This document shows positions 10,467 through 18,641 of a stretch of DNA of 64,000 bases, one piece after another. Position 1 is the first letter of the stretch, and the number at the start of each line of letters is the position of its first letter. Below the pieces are notes generated by a model. It was not told where the DNA came from, made no database searches, and worked only from the letters and a program-made list of their open reading frames with translations. Where the stretch lies: NCBI RefSeq assembly GCF_018917235.1, contig NZ_JAHLOF010000005.1, positions 62,001-126,000 of the forward strand. The letters run 5' to 3'. The position numbers were made by a program, and so were the translations under genes. This DNA is from Metaclostridioides mangenotii (GTDB lineage: Bacteria; Bacillota; Clostridia; Peptostreptococcales; Peptostreptococcaceae).

Positions 10467-10489
10467 AAATAACGTTCGTGTTTTTTGCC
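10467..10489 (-). promoter_or_regulatory. Possible PurBox-like operator upstream of purE
   Basis: On the minus strand the sequence reads AAAAAACACGAACGTTATTT. The CGAAC core with A/T flanks resembles the Bacillus PurR PurBox. It lies about 42 bp upstream of the -35 box, a workable position for PurR. Only one copy was found, whereas PurR usually binds two inverted boxes, so this is tentative. The rest of 10330-10631 is AT-rich and holds a palindrome (TATACATA-AA-TATGTATA, about 10550-10567). Confidence 0.3.
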
Positions 10490-10631
10490 TTTTATAAGTA
10501 TTTTTTAGATATTTACATTTAATGTATTTCTATAAACTATTTACCGTTATATACATAAATATGTATAGAGTGGACTGTTAAATAATTTGATAATAATAAT
10601 ATTACCATATTTAATTAGGAGGGAATTGTAA

Positions 10632-12551
10632 TTGTTAAACTTAAAAAAGATATTAATAGGAAGCCCTATACATCAGAAACCCGAAATATTAAAAGAATTT
10701 CTATTATCTCTGAAAGAGTTAGATAAAAGTAAGTTTGATATCAGTTATTACTTTATAGATGATAATATAGATCAATATTCTTCAAGACTTTTAAAGGACT
10801 TTGAAGATAGTGAAAAAAACGTAATTTTAGTTACATCAGATTTTCAAGATAATTATATAAAAAACGATCATACTCATATTTGGAGTTCTAACCTCGTAGA
10901 CAAAGTCGCAAATTTTAAAAATGGAATCATTAATTATGCGATAGAAAATGAGTTTGATTATATTTTCTTTATTGATTCAGACTTAGTTATAAACCCTAGT
11001 ACACTGAATCAACTTGAAAAAAGTAAAAAGGATATTATTTCTAATGTATTTTGGACAAAATGGGAGCCAAACACAATTGAAATGCCTCAAGTATGGTTAA
11101 TGGATTCGTATGATATGTTTGATGACAGAAATCCTAAAGACCATTATCAGCAGACTATGGAGTTTATAGACAAAATAAGAATACCAGGAGTATATAAGGT
11201 TGGTGGACTTGGTGCCTGTACTCTAATCAACAGGAAAGCTCTACTAAAAGGCGTTAGTTTTGATAGAATATACAATGTATCATTCTGGGGTGAAGATAGA
11301 CATTTCTGTATTAGAGCAGTAGCTTTAGGTCTAGAACTTTATGTAGACACCCATTTTCCTGCATACCACATATACAGAGACACTGACTTAGAAGGTGTTA
11401 AAAATTATAAAGATAATTCGATTAACGTCAGCAAAGAAGCTGTAAGGTATGAGATTTTGAATACAATAATTAGAGGCGTAAATGTATTAGAGAACTATTC
11501 ATACCAAAATGATATCTCTACGAATGATTGTTTAGAACACTTCACTTTTGAGGAACATCAAAAATTACTTGACGGTATTAACAATAAAATAAAATATATA
11601 CAGGATAACAAAATAATTAATAAAGCTAGTATCACTAAATGTGAATTTGATTTCGAGCTAGATGATTTATATATAGATTGCGATTTAGAATTAATTTTGG
11701 ATGGCTATAGAAACTTTGAGAGCTTTTATGAAAAATACTCTGCAAATTGTCAGCTAATAAATCAAGATGGAAAGTATCTAATCGATAAATTTTCTATTAA
11801 AAATAAATTAGATTTAGATCATACTCCACTAGTTAGATATTTTAGAGAAAAACCAACTCTTACATTATCTATGATTGTTAAAAACGAAGGAAATAGATAT
11901 CTAAGGAGAGTTTTAGAATCAGCTAGAGAATATATAGACAATGCAGTGATAATTGATGATGCTAGTACTGACAACACTGTTGAAATCTGCAAAGAATTAC
12001 TCAAAGATATACCTCTCACGCTAATCAAAAATGAAGAATCTAAATTCAGTAACGAAACCGAGCTAAGAAAACAGCAGTGGACAGAAACAATAAAAACAGA
12101 CCCTGATTGGATTCTATTCTTAGATGCCGATGAAATATTCGAAGATAATTTTAAAAATCATGTTAAAGAACTTATGATAAACTACGATGTTGACAGTTAT
12201 ATGTTCAGACTTTACGACTTATGGGATGAAGAACATTATAGAGATGATCAACTATGGTGTGCTCATAATTTATATAGAATTTTTATGATTAGATATCAAA
12301 AAAACTTTGAATACAAATTTAACGAAACAGCCCAACACTGTGGTAGATTACCATATAATGCAGGAGAACTTCAGTACTTCCTGTCTAATTTAAGACTAAA
12401 ACACTATGGATGGGCACGTGAAGAGGATAGAATTGAGAAATATAATAGATATCTAGAGCTAGATCCAGATGGAAAATTTGGTTCTCTTGAACAATATCAA
12501 TCTATTCTTGATACAGATGTAAACTTAATTAAATGGGAAGAAAGCAATTAA
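10632..12551 (+). CDS. Two-domain glycosyltransferase (tandem GT-A type)
   Basis: 639 residues with two glycosyltransferase-like halves. The N-terminal half (about 1-260) has a DxD-like FIDSDLVINP near residue 120 and WGEDRHFC further on. The C-terminal half (about 410-620) is a GT2 domain with LSMIVKNEGNRYL, IDDASTDNT and FLDADEIFED. It likely transfers sugars onto a surface or spore-associated acceptor; donor and acceptor cannot be read from sequence. The start is TTG at 10632 with AGGAGGG 8 bases upstream. It is followed 33 bp later by a UDP-GlcNAc 2-epimerase gene, which suggests a ManNAc-containing glycan, but that link is inference. Confidence 0.8.
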   Translation: MLNLKKILIGSPIHQKPEILKEFLLSLKELDKSKFDISYYFIDDNIDQYSSRLLKDFEDSEKNVILVTSDFQDNYIKNDHTHIWSSNLVDKVANFKNGIINYAIENEFDYIFFIDSDLVINPSTLNQLEKSKKDIISNVFWTKWEPNTIEMPQVWLMDSYDMFDDRNPKDHYQQTMEFIDKIRIPGVYKVGGLGACTLINRKALLKGVSFDRIYNVSFWGEDRHFCIRAVALGLELYVDTHFPAYHIYRDTDLEGVKNYKDNSINVSKEAVRYEILNTIIRGVNVLENYSYQNDISTNDCLEHFTFEEHQKLLDGINNKIKYIQDNKIINKASITKCEFDFELDDLYIDCDLELILDGYRNFESFYEKYSANCQLINQDGKYLIDKFSIKNKLDLDHTPLVRYFREKPTLTLSMIVKNEGNRYLRRVLESAREYIDNAVIIDDASTDNTVEICKELLKDIPLTLIKNEESKFSNETELRKQQWTETIKTDPDWILFLDADEIFEDNFKNHVKELMINYDVDSYMFRLYDLWDEEHYRDDQLWCAHNLYRIFMIRYQKNFEYKFNETAQHCGRLPYNAGELQYFLSNLRLKHYGWAREEDRIEKYNRYLELDPDGKFGSLEQYQSILDTDVNLIKWEESN

Positions 12552-12584
12552 AAATATAATAGAAATTCAAGGAAGGTGAAAAAA

Positions 12585-13685
12585 GTGAAAATAAAGGTCT
12601 TGACTATCTTTGGAACTAGACCTGAAGCAATAAAAATGGCTCCTTTAATAAAAGAGCTTGAGTTTCAGGAAAGTATACAAAGTATAGTATGTGTCACAGC
12701 ACAACATAGACAGATGCTCGATCAAGTTTTAAAGACTTTCAATATAACACCTGACTATGATTTAAATATAATGAAAGATGGTCAAACTCTAACAGATATA
12801 ACATCCAAAGCACTTTCTAACTTGGATAACGTAATGAAAGAGGTAGAACCAGATATTGTTTTAGTTCATGGGGATACAACAACTACTTTTGTAGGAAGTC
12901 TTTCTGCATTTTACAATAAGGCAATGGTGGGCCATGTGGAAGCTGGGCTTAGAACCAATAATAAATACTCACCCTTCCCGGAGGAAATAAATAGACAATT
13001 AACTGGAATACTAGCAGATATACATTTTGCTCCTACAGAGCATGCAAGAGAAAATCTTCTAAAAGAGGGTAAAGAAGCAAGTAAAATATTTGTTACTGGA
13101 AATACAGCAATAGATGCTTTAAAAACAACAGTAAGCAATAATTACCATCACGATGTACTAGAGAATTTAGGAAACGGTAGGATGATCTTGCTTACAGCAC
13201 ATAGAAGAGAAAATCTTGGAAAAAATATGTACGGTATGTTTAAAGCCATTAAAAGAATTGTAGATGAATTTGATGATGTCAAAGTAGTATACCCTGTTCA
13301 TCTAAATCCAGTAGTCAGAAAAACTGCCAATGAAGTATTTGGCAACAATAAAAAAATACATCTAATCGAACCCTTAGATGTTCTAGATTTCCATAACTTT
13401 ATGGATAAATCATATATCATTATGACGGATAGCGGAGGTATACAAGAGGAAGCTCCTTCCCTAGGCAAGCCGGTTTTAGTTTTGAGAGATACTACAGAAA
13501 GGCCTGAAGGGGTCGCTGCAGGTACATTAAAGTTAGCTGGTGTTGACGAAGATAAAATATATACTCTTGCCAAACAATTGTTAACCGATAAAGATGTGTA
13601 CAGTAAAATGGCAAAGGCTTCAAATCCGTATGGTGATGGAAAAGCTAGTAAATATATAGTAAAACATGTTTTAGATTTATTTTAA
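12585..13685 (+). CDS. wecB: UDP-N-acetylglucosamine 2-epimerase (non-hydrolysing)
   Basis: Interconverts UDP-GlcNAc and UDP-ManNAc for teichoic-acid-type or capsule polymers. About 366 residues, normal length. Motifs: FGTRPEAIKMAP at the N-terminus, HGDTTT, GHVEAGLRT, FPEEINRQ, TAHRREN, and TDSGGIQEEAPSLGKPVLVLR at the C-terminus (given here in two parts of the same motif). A GTG at 12576 is also in frame, but it overlaps GGAAGG; the GTG at 12585 lies 8 bases after that site and begins MKIKVLTIFGTRP, so I chose it. It is co-directional with the glycosyltransferase upstream and ends at a strong terminator. Confidence 0.93.
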   Translation: MKIKVLTIFGTRPEAIKMAPLIKELEFQESIQSIVCVTAQHRQMLDQVLKTFNITPDYDLNIMKDGQTLTDITSKALSNLDNVMKEVEPDIVLVHGDTTTTFVGSLSAFYNKAMVGHVEAGLRTNNKYSPFPEEINRQLTGILADIHFAPTEHARENLLKEGKEASKIFVTGNTAIDALKTTVSNNYHHDVLENLGNGRMILLTAHRRENLGKNMYGMFKAIKRIVDEFDDVKVVYPVHLNPVVRKTANEVFGNNKKIHLIEPLDVLDFHNFMDKSYIIMTDSGGIQEEAPSLGKPVLVLRDTTERPEGVAAGTLKLAGVDEDKIYTLAKQLLTDKDVYSKMAKASNPYGDGKASKYIVKHVLDLF

Positions 13686-13687
13686 TC

Positions 13688-13732
13688 AAAAAAAGGGGAT
13701 GTATCGAAGCAAATTCGATGCATCCCCTTTAT
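13688..13732. terminator. Strong intrinsic terminator between converging genes
   Basis: AAAGGGGATG(T)ATCGAA and its complement TTCGAT(G)CATCCCCTTT flank a short loop, giving an approximately 16-bp stem with A-rich and T-rich sides. It lies immediately after wecB and just before the stop of the leftward Cys/His-rich gene, so it can work both ways. Confidence 0.85.
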
Positions 13733-13744
13733 ACTTATAAAACC

Positions 13745-14779
13745 CTATCTTTTTTTAGGATTATAATAATTTTGATATTTAATATAATAGTTATCGTCGC
13801 TGTATTTCGACTTCATCTCTTTGTCACAACAATCATGCTCTTTGTGGCATTCATGTTCTTTATGGCATTCATGCTTTTTATGGCAATCGTGTTTTTTGTG
13901 GCAATCGCAATCCTTATGGCATTCATGCTCTTTATGACATTCATGCTTTTTATGGCAATCGTGCTTTTTGTGGCAATCGCAATCTTTATGGCAATCATGC
14001 TTTTTGTGGCAATCGCAATCTTTATGGCAATCATGCTTTTTGTGGTAATCGCAATCTTTATGGCAATCATGCTTTTTGTTGCAATCGTCATTATCATCGT
14101 GCTTTTTTGTAAATTTACACTTTTCATCACAGTTAATAATAAATCCAATTGCTATTTCTTTAAGTTTATCTATTAATTCTTCAAGTTCATCTAATTCTTT
14201 AGATAAATCGCAAATTAAACATTTACAGAAAGATGAAGATACTCCCTCAAGGTTGCAACAACTTTTGTGGCAGAATATGATTAATACAATTATTTTAGCT
14301 ATTATAGCTAAAATTAAAAGTATTATTTGTAATAGTACGCAGAATAATTCACCTACTAATGACTCGCATTTATCATTACAGCTTACTTGTTTTATTGCAT
14401 CAATTAAGCAACGAATAAGTTTTAAAGCTCTCTTCAATTCGTCTTTAAGATCACAATTTTCTATTAAACCACTCTCGATTATTTCTTCTAAAATTCTAGC
14501 GAGCTTACCTAAAATTCCATTATCCCTTTTATCACAATCGATACTAAGATTAAAATTCTCTTCAATTTCTCCTACAAGTTCAGCTGATTGCAGATTTCCT
14601 CCAACTAAAATATACTGAATTATACTCCATATATAACAAGGTGTCACTCTATATTGACCTTTTTGTACTTCTAAAGATTTTAATTTTTGTTGAGGTATTA
14701 TGTCAACTAGTTTTATTAAATCAGCAGAGCAAGCTTCTAAATCATTTCTATAGTTATTTAAATTTTTTGTATTGTCCAT
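13745..14779 (-). CDS. Cys/His-rich repeat protein, possible spore coat or exosporium component
   Basis: 344 residues that I cannot place in a named family. The N-terminal part (about 1-200) is mixed helical with scattered cysteines and one long hydrophobic stretch (about 147-169) that could span a membrane. From about residue 228 there is a low-complexity tract of a 12-residue unit (HDCHKDCDCHKK and HECHKEHECHKE variants), roughly seven units, then a short Tyr/Lys-rich tail. Dense Cys-His suggests metal binding or disulfide cross-linking; Cys-rich repeats are known in clostridial exosporium proteins, so a spore-surface role is plausible but unproven. It is a monocistron by position, with AGGAG upstream of the ATG. 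Confidence 0.6.
   Translation of the reverse strand: MDNTKNLNNYRNDLEACSADLIKLVDIIPQQKLKSLEVQKGQYRVTPCYIWSIIQYILVGGNLQSAELVGEIEENFNLSIDCDKRDNGILGKLARILEEIIESGLIENCDLKDELKRALKLIRCLIDAIKQVSCNDKCESLVGELFCVLLQIILLILAIIAKIIVLIIFCHKSCCNLEGVSSSFCKCLICDLSKELDELEELIDKLKEIAIGFIINCDEKCKFTKKHDDNDDCNKKHDCHKDCDYHKKHDCHKDCDCHKKHDCHKDCDCHKKHDCHKKHECHKEHECHKDCDCHKKHDCHKKHECHKEHECHKEHDCCDKEMKSKYSDDNYYIKYQNYYNPKKR
13830..14100 (-). repeat. 36-bp tandem coding repeats (HKKHDCHKDCDC units)
   Basis: Near-identical 36-bp units encode the Cys/His repeat tract of the preceding gene. The units differ by a few bases and some are half units, as expected from slippage or unequal exchange. They sit inside an open frame and have no unrelated spacers, so this is not CRISPR. 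Confidence 0.8.
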
Positions 14780-14911
14780 TTATTCCACTCCTATATTTAT
14801 ATTAGGATAAATTTTTCTACCCTAATACAATATATTAAATTAACGAATTTTTGACACTAAAATACAAAATTTCTTATTAAAATACAAAATATAAACATAT
14901 ATCCATTAAAT

Positions 14912-15562
14912 CTATAGAGGCTTAAGTGTTTTAACAATAGTTTTAACAACCATATCTTTCTCAATCTTATCATCCCATTCAAAATTTGGATATAAAATAA
15001 ACCTAGGAATGAAATAACCTAATACATTTGTGATAATTATTCGAAAAGCAGTCATAGTCGGTATATCAATTATTTCACCTTTTTCTCTAAATTTATCAAA
15101 AGTACTTTCAATTTTATTATATCCGTACTCATAAAATAACGACTCGATTTCATCTCTAACATGTTTTTGTGACATGAACTCATTTACAAGTATTTTTAAA
15201 AGTGGTGTCTCTTTCTTTGCAAATTTAAATCTATCATCTACAATAGCTCTTATGAACATTTCAAATGTAACGTACTCTTTATTTAGTACGGATTCGGAAA
15301 ACTCTTTGAAGAACTTGGGTGCCATAAATCTCATAAACGATGGAAATACAACTGCATCTAATAAACCTTTCTTTGTTTTATACTGTCTAAAAATACTTCC
15401 TTCTGCAACTCCTGCCCTTTGAGCAATCTCTGCTGTAGACACTTTTTCATATCCCTTTTCACTGATGAGTTCTATAGCTGCAATCAAAATATTTTGTTGT
15501 TTCTTAGTGAGTTTTCCATCCTTACTATTGTCATTTATAATATAATCTATCCAATTGCTCAT
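14912..15562 (-). CDS. TetR-family transcriptional regulator of the adjacent ABC exporter
   Basis: 216 residues. The N-terminal helix-turn-helix (about residues 20-66) reads KGYEKVSTAEIAQRAG followed by VAEGSIFRQYKTKKGLLDAV, a clear TetR pattern. The C-terminal ligand-binding domain is unassigned. AGAGGTAA lies 7 bases before the ATG. It is the third gene of an ATPase-permease-regulator operon (12 bp after the permease), so it likely represses its own operon through the palindrome at 17350-17363. The ligand is probably a toxic compound exported by the pump (inference). Confidence 0.9.
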   Translation of the reverse strand: MSNWIDYIINDNSKDGKLTKKQQNILIAAIELISEKGYEKVSTAEIAQRAGVAEGSIFRQYKTKKGLLDAVVFPSFMRFMAPKFFKEFSESVLNKEYVTFEMFIRAIVDDRFKFAKKETPLLKILVNEFMSQKHVRDEIESLFYEYGYNKIESTFDKFREKGEIIDIPTMTAFRIIITNVLGYFIPRFILYPNFEWDDKIEKDMVVKTIVKTLKPL

Positions 15563-15574
15563 ATAATTACCTCT

Positions 15575-16600
15575 TTACCATATTCTATGTTTTTTAAGTG
15601 CAAATACATTTAATACACCAAAAACAAATGTAAATCCAAGCAAGACTAATAAGTCAGGTCCTACATCATAGAGTGAAGCACCGCGCGTCATTATATCTCT
15701 AAGCGCTTCACCAGCATATGTTAGGGGCATACATTTTGATAAGATCTGCAGTGCCTCTGCCATACCTCTTATAGGGAATATTCCAGCGAAAAATGCCTGC
15801 GGAACTATTACAATCGGTATAAATTGAACTACTTGTAGTTCATTATTAGCAAATGCAGATATAAACATTCCAAAACTAAGGGCACAGAGAGCAATTACTG
15901 TACTGATCACTAAAATCAAACCGAAATTACCTACATTGTATATTTTTAATACCCATATACTGTACGATGATATTATAGCGGACTGCAAAATAGTGAATAC
16001 ACCATATCCTATTAAATATCCTAAAACTACTTCATATCTTCTTATTGGTGTAGCCAATAGTCTCTCTAGAGTCCCTGTTGTACGCTCTCGTAAAAAGCTA
16101 ACTCCAGAAATTAAAAATACAAAGAAAAATATAAAAAATCCGATTAACAATGGTCCTAAGTAGTCTAAAGTCTTCATATTACTCGATCCATAATAATTTT
16201 CTATATTAATTTTTGATCCCTGTTCATTTGCTAATGTATTCTTTACTGAACTTTGTACATCTTTAACTATCTGGGAATTTATAGAACTATCTGATCCATT
16301 TAATAAAACTCTCAAATTTGAATTATCCAATGATATATACGCATCCAAATCATTTTGCTTAAACTTATGCTCTGCTTCTTCTTTTCTCATAATAGTTATA
16401 GTATTATCATCTTTCATAGTTGAAAGTGCAGATTTAATCTTATCATTTTCCACCCCGATGTTCATACTAGCATCGTTATCAGTAAATACCAAGTTCATTA
16501 GGGTAAGTATAATTATTGGAGCAAATATTAGCAAGGCAAGTGTTCGTTTGTCTCTATAAAACTGTCTTATTATTCTAGTGACAATTGCATTAATTCTCAT
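15575..16600 (-). CDS. ABC-2 type exporter permease
   Basis: About 341 residues. One N-terminal membrane segment (about 20-40), a large external loop, then five C-terminal segments with the ABC-2 signature around SFLRERTTGTLERLLATPIRR. This is the YhgE/Pip- or DrrB-like drug/lipid exporter layout. The frame is open to a GTG at 16609, but the ATG at 16600 begins MRINAIVTRIIRQF and has GGGAGG at proper spacing, so I use it. It overlaps the 3' end of the ATPase gene by 11 bases, so the two form one transporter. Confidence 0.9.
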   Translation of the reverse strand: MRINAIVTRIIRQFYRDKRTLALLIFAPIIILTLMNLVFTDNDASMNIGVENDKIKSALSTMKDDNTITIMRKEEAEHKFKQNDLDAYISLDNSNLRVLLNGSDSSINSQIVKDVQSSVKNTLANEQGSKINIENYYGSSNMKTLDYLGPLLIGFFIFFFVFLISGVSFLRERTTGTLERLLATPIRRYEVVLGYLIGYGVFTILQSAIISSYSIWVLKIYNVGNFGLILVISTVIALCALSFGMFISAFANNELQVVQFIPIVIVPQAFFAGIFPIRGMAEALQILSKCMPLTYAGEALRDIMTRGASLYDVGPDLLVLLGFTFVFGVLNVFALKKHRIW

Positions 16601-17324
16601 AAACACCACCTCCCAACTTCAAAAATACTTCTTCTAAATTACTGCATTTATTCATATATATTAATTCTTCTGGTGAACCAACAGATATACATCTTCCTTC
16701 CCTTATCATAGCTAAAGTATCGCAATTTTGCGCTTCATCCATGACATGAGTTGTTATAAGAATAGTTACACCAGATTCCTTTAAAGTTCTTAACTCTTCC
16801 CATATTTGTTTTCTTAAAAGTGGATCCATCCCTACTGTCGGTTCATCTAAAATAAGGAGTTTCGGCTGTTGCAATAGTGATATAGCAAGAGATAGCCTTC
16901 TCCTCATTCCCCCTGAATAATTCGATACTATTTTCTTTTTATCTTGATTCAAATTTACGATATTTAAAGATTCATCAATTCTTTCTGTCCACTTCCTCTT
17001 CGGTATCTTGTATAATCGGCAATAAAATTTCATATTTTCTTCAGCTGTTAAATCTGTATACAGTGCGTCTGCTTGTGCTGTGTATCCAATCTTTTCTATA
17101 ACATCTATACTTGGAGATTTTTTATTCATAATAACTACTTCTCCATTTGACGGTGATTCCATGCCCATTATCAACCTTATCAGAGTTGTCTTTCCTGCTC
17201 CAGACGGACCTAGTAATCCAAATATTTCTCCCTCTCTTATATCAAAAGAAACGTCTTTTAACACTTTGTGTTTTTTATAACTTTTTGAAACATTTTTTAT
17301 TTCGATACAGAATGCATAACTCAC
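16590..17324 (-). CDS. ABC transporter ATP-binding protein (exporter)
   Basis: 244 residues. Walker A is GPSGAGKT, the Q-loop region TAQADALYTDL, the signature NYSGGMRRR, Walker B LLILDEPTVGMDP and the switch His in ITTHVMDEA. The GGMRRR-type signature and VGMDP are typical of DrrA/CcmA-like exporters. The GTG start at 17324 has AGGAG 8 bases upstream. It is the first gene of the operon with permease and TetR regulator. The substrate is unknown; multidrug or antibiotic export is the usual role. Confidence 0.93.
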   Translation of the reverse strand: MSYAFCIEIKNVSKSYKKHKVLKDVSFDIREGEIFGLLGPSGAGKTTLIRLIMGMESPSNGEVVIMNKKSPSIDVIEKIGYTAQADALYTDLTAEENMKFYCRLYKIPKRKWTERIDESLNIVNLNQDKKKIVSNYSGGMRRRLSLAISLLQQPKLLILDEPTVGMDPLLRKQIWEELRTLKESGVTILITTHVMDEAQNCDTLAMIREGRCISVGSPEELIYMNKCSNLEEVFLKLGGGVYEN

Positions 17325-17349
17325 TTAATCATCTCCTAAATTTATAAAA

Positions 17350-17397
17350 TGAGTGTTTACTCACTTTTATTTTATCAATTATTTTTTCTATATTCAA
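17350..17397 (-). promoter_or_regulatory. Promoter and TetR-type operator of the ABC exporter operon
   Basis: Minus strand: TTGAAT (17397-17392), 17-bp spacer, TAAAAT (17374-17369), a good sigma-A promoter. Directly downstream of the -10 is the palindrome TGAGT-GTTT-ACTCA (17350-17363), the form commonly bound by TetR regulators. A repressor there would block transcription initiation. Confidence 0.65.
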
Positions 17398-17428
17398 TTC
17401 GATATGCGTAAACACTTCTTTATAACAC

Positions 17429-17474
17429 AAAAAGCCATATATTACTTATAACTTAGTAATATATGGCTTTTTTA
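17429..17474. terminator. Terminator-like hairpin between two divergent genes
   Basis: AAAAGCCATATATTAC (17430-17445) pairs perfectly with GTAATATATGGCTTTT (17456-17471), followed by more T. It is terminator-shaped on both strands, although no annotated gene ends here: the ABC operon starts to the left and a hydrolase starts to the right. Confidence 0.6.
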
Positions 17475-17615
17475 AACATTAATTATACGATATTCAAATT
17501 ACATCCTGACTAGCTTTTGTAATCAAAATTATACAATACTAAAAACACTAATCAACAAAACATATTCGTATCTTTATTATAATATCTTATTATAAAGATA
17601 TTTTAGGAGGATTTT

Positions 17616-18452
17616 ATGAAATACTATATAAGAGTTGAAGAAAATGTTAGAATTTTCGCAGAAGACTTAAATCCCACTGGAGAAAAAACCTTATTTTTCA
17701 TACATGGGTGGCCGCAAAACCATAAAGTATTTGAATATCAGATAAATAAACTTATAAGTTTAGGTTTTAGATGTGTTGCAATAGATCTTAGAGGATTTGG
17801 TAATTCAGATAGCCCTACCAGCGGATATGATTATAATAGAATGGCAGATGATATAAAAATAGTAATTGATACACTAAAATTAGACAGAATTACTATGATT
17901 GGTCACTCTATGGGAGGTGCTATAGCTGTCAGATACATGTCTAGACACAGAAACTATGGAGTTGCTAAATTAATATTAATCGGAGCTGCGTCTCCAAAAT
18001 GGACGCAGGGAGAGAATTGGAATTATGGATTTACAACTGAACAAGTAGACGATATGATAAATCAATTATACAATGATAGACCAAGAGCTATTAGGATATT
18101 TTCCGAAATGTTCTTTTTTCAATATATCAGCACACCACTTGCAGAATGGTTCTCTGCGATATCCCTTTCAGGAAATAGCTGGCCTACAATAAGTACTTTA
18201 GAGTCGCTTAGAGATGAAGTTGAATTTGAAGATCTTAAAAAAATATATGTGCCAACGTTGATACTACATGGCACTCACGACCAAATATGCCCGTTCGAAT
18301 TTGCTGAATATATGAAGCAAGCTATTCCGGATGCAACACTTATTCCACTTACAGTAAGCGGCCATGGAGCTTTTTATGAACAGAGAGACCTTGTTACGCA
18401 AGAAATAATAGACTTCACGAATGAATATAAAATAATGCCTAGATTCATATAA
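17616..18452 (+). CDS. Alpha/beta hydrolase
   Basis: 278 residues, a cytoplasmic alpha/beta-hydrolase fold protein of the haloperoxidase/epoxide-hydrolase-like group. The oxyanion loop is FIHGWPQ (28-34), DLRGFGNSD is the usual second signature, the nucleophile Ser98 lies in IGHSMGG, the acid is probably Asp in HGTHDQICP, and the base His in SGHGAFYE. The substrate cannot be named. AGGAGG is well placed before the ATG. It is a single gene, followed by the fluoride riboswitch region. Confidence 0.88.
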   Translation: MKYYIRVEENVRIFAEDLNPTGEKTLFFIHGWPQNHKVFEYQINKLISLGFRCVAIDLRGFGNSDSPTSGYDYNRMADDIKIVIDTLKLDRITMIGHSMGGAIAVRYMSRHRNYGVAKLILIGAASPKWTQGENWNYGFTTEQVDDMINQLYNDRPRAIRIFSEMFFFQYISTPLAEWFSAISLSGNSWPTISTLESLRDEVEFEDLKKIYVPTLILHGTHDQICPFEFAEYMKQAIPDATLIPLTVSGHGAFYEQRDLVTQEIIDFTNEYKIMPRFI

Positions 18453-18468
18453 ATAATTTTTTGCTTTA

Positions 18469-18497
18469 TTGTATTTTGTAATGATATTTGGTAAAAT
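18469..18497 (+). promoter_or_regulatory. Promoter of the fluoride riboswitch-CLC unit
   Basis: TTGTAT (18469-18474), a 17-bp spacer and TAAAAT (18492-18497) lie about 20 bp upstream of the riboswitch aptamer. Confidence 0.6.
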
Positions 18498-18515
18498 TAA
18501 ATTATAATAATTTAA

Positions 18516-18611
18516 TTGGTGATGGCGTTCACCATAACTATCATAAAAAGATTGATGACGCCTACTTAAATATTAGGACTCTTGTGCCTTTATTTAAGTA
18601 GGCGTTTTTTT
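18516..18611 (+). ncRNA. Fluoride riboswitch (crcB motif) with intrinsic terminator
   Basis: The aptamer contains GGTGATGGCGTTCACC followed by a loop and GATTGATGACGCCTAC, the conserved core of crcB RNAs. The 3' aptamer strand ACGCCTACTTAAATA (18558-18572) can instead pair with TATTTAAGTAGGCGT (18591-18605) followed by a T run, forming a terminator. Fluoride binding should hold the aptamer strand and let transcription proceed into the CLC gene. Confidence 0.93.
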
Positions 18612-18641
18612 ATAGTTAAAAAACAAATGCGGGGTGAGTTT

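Noticed and set aside
13830..14100. Direct repeats that might suggest CRISPR
   Set aside because: Units are contiguous, in frame and protein-coding; no unique spacers.
13718..14176. Long hydrophobic plus-strand open frame opposite the Cys/His repeat gene
   Set aside because: Its repeats (FMAIMLFVAIAI) are the antisense of the coding repeats; no ribosome site.
18582..18641. Longer N-terminus for the CLC transporter
   Set aside because: It lies inside the fluoride riboswitch terminator and is not conserved-looking.
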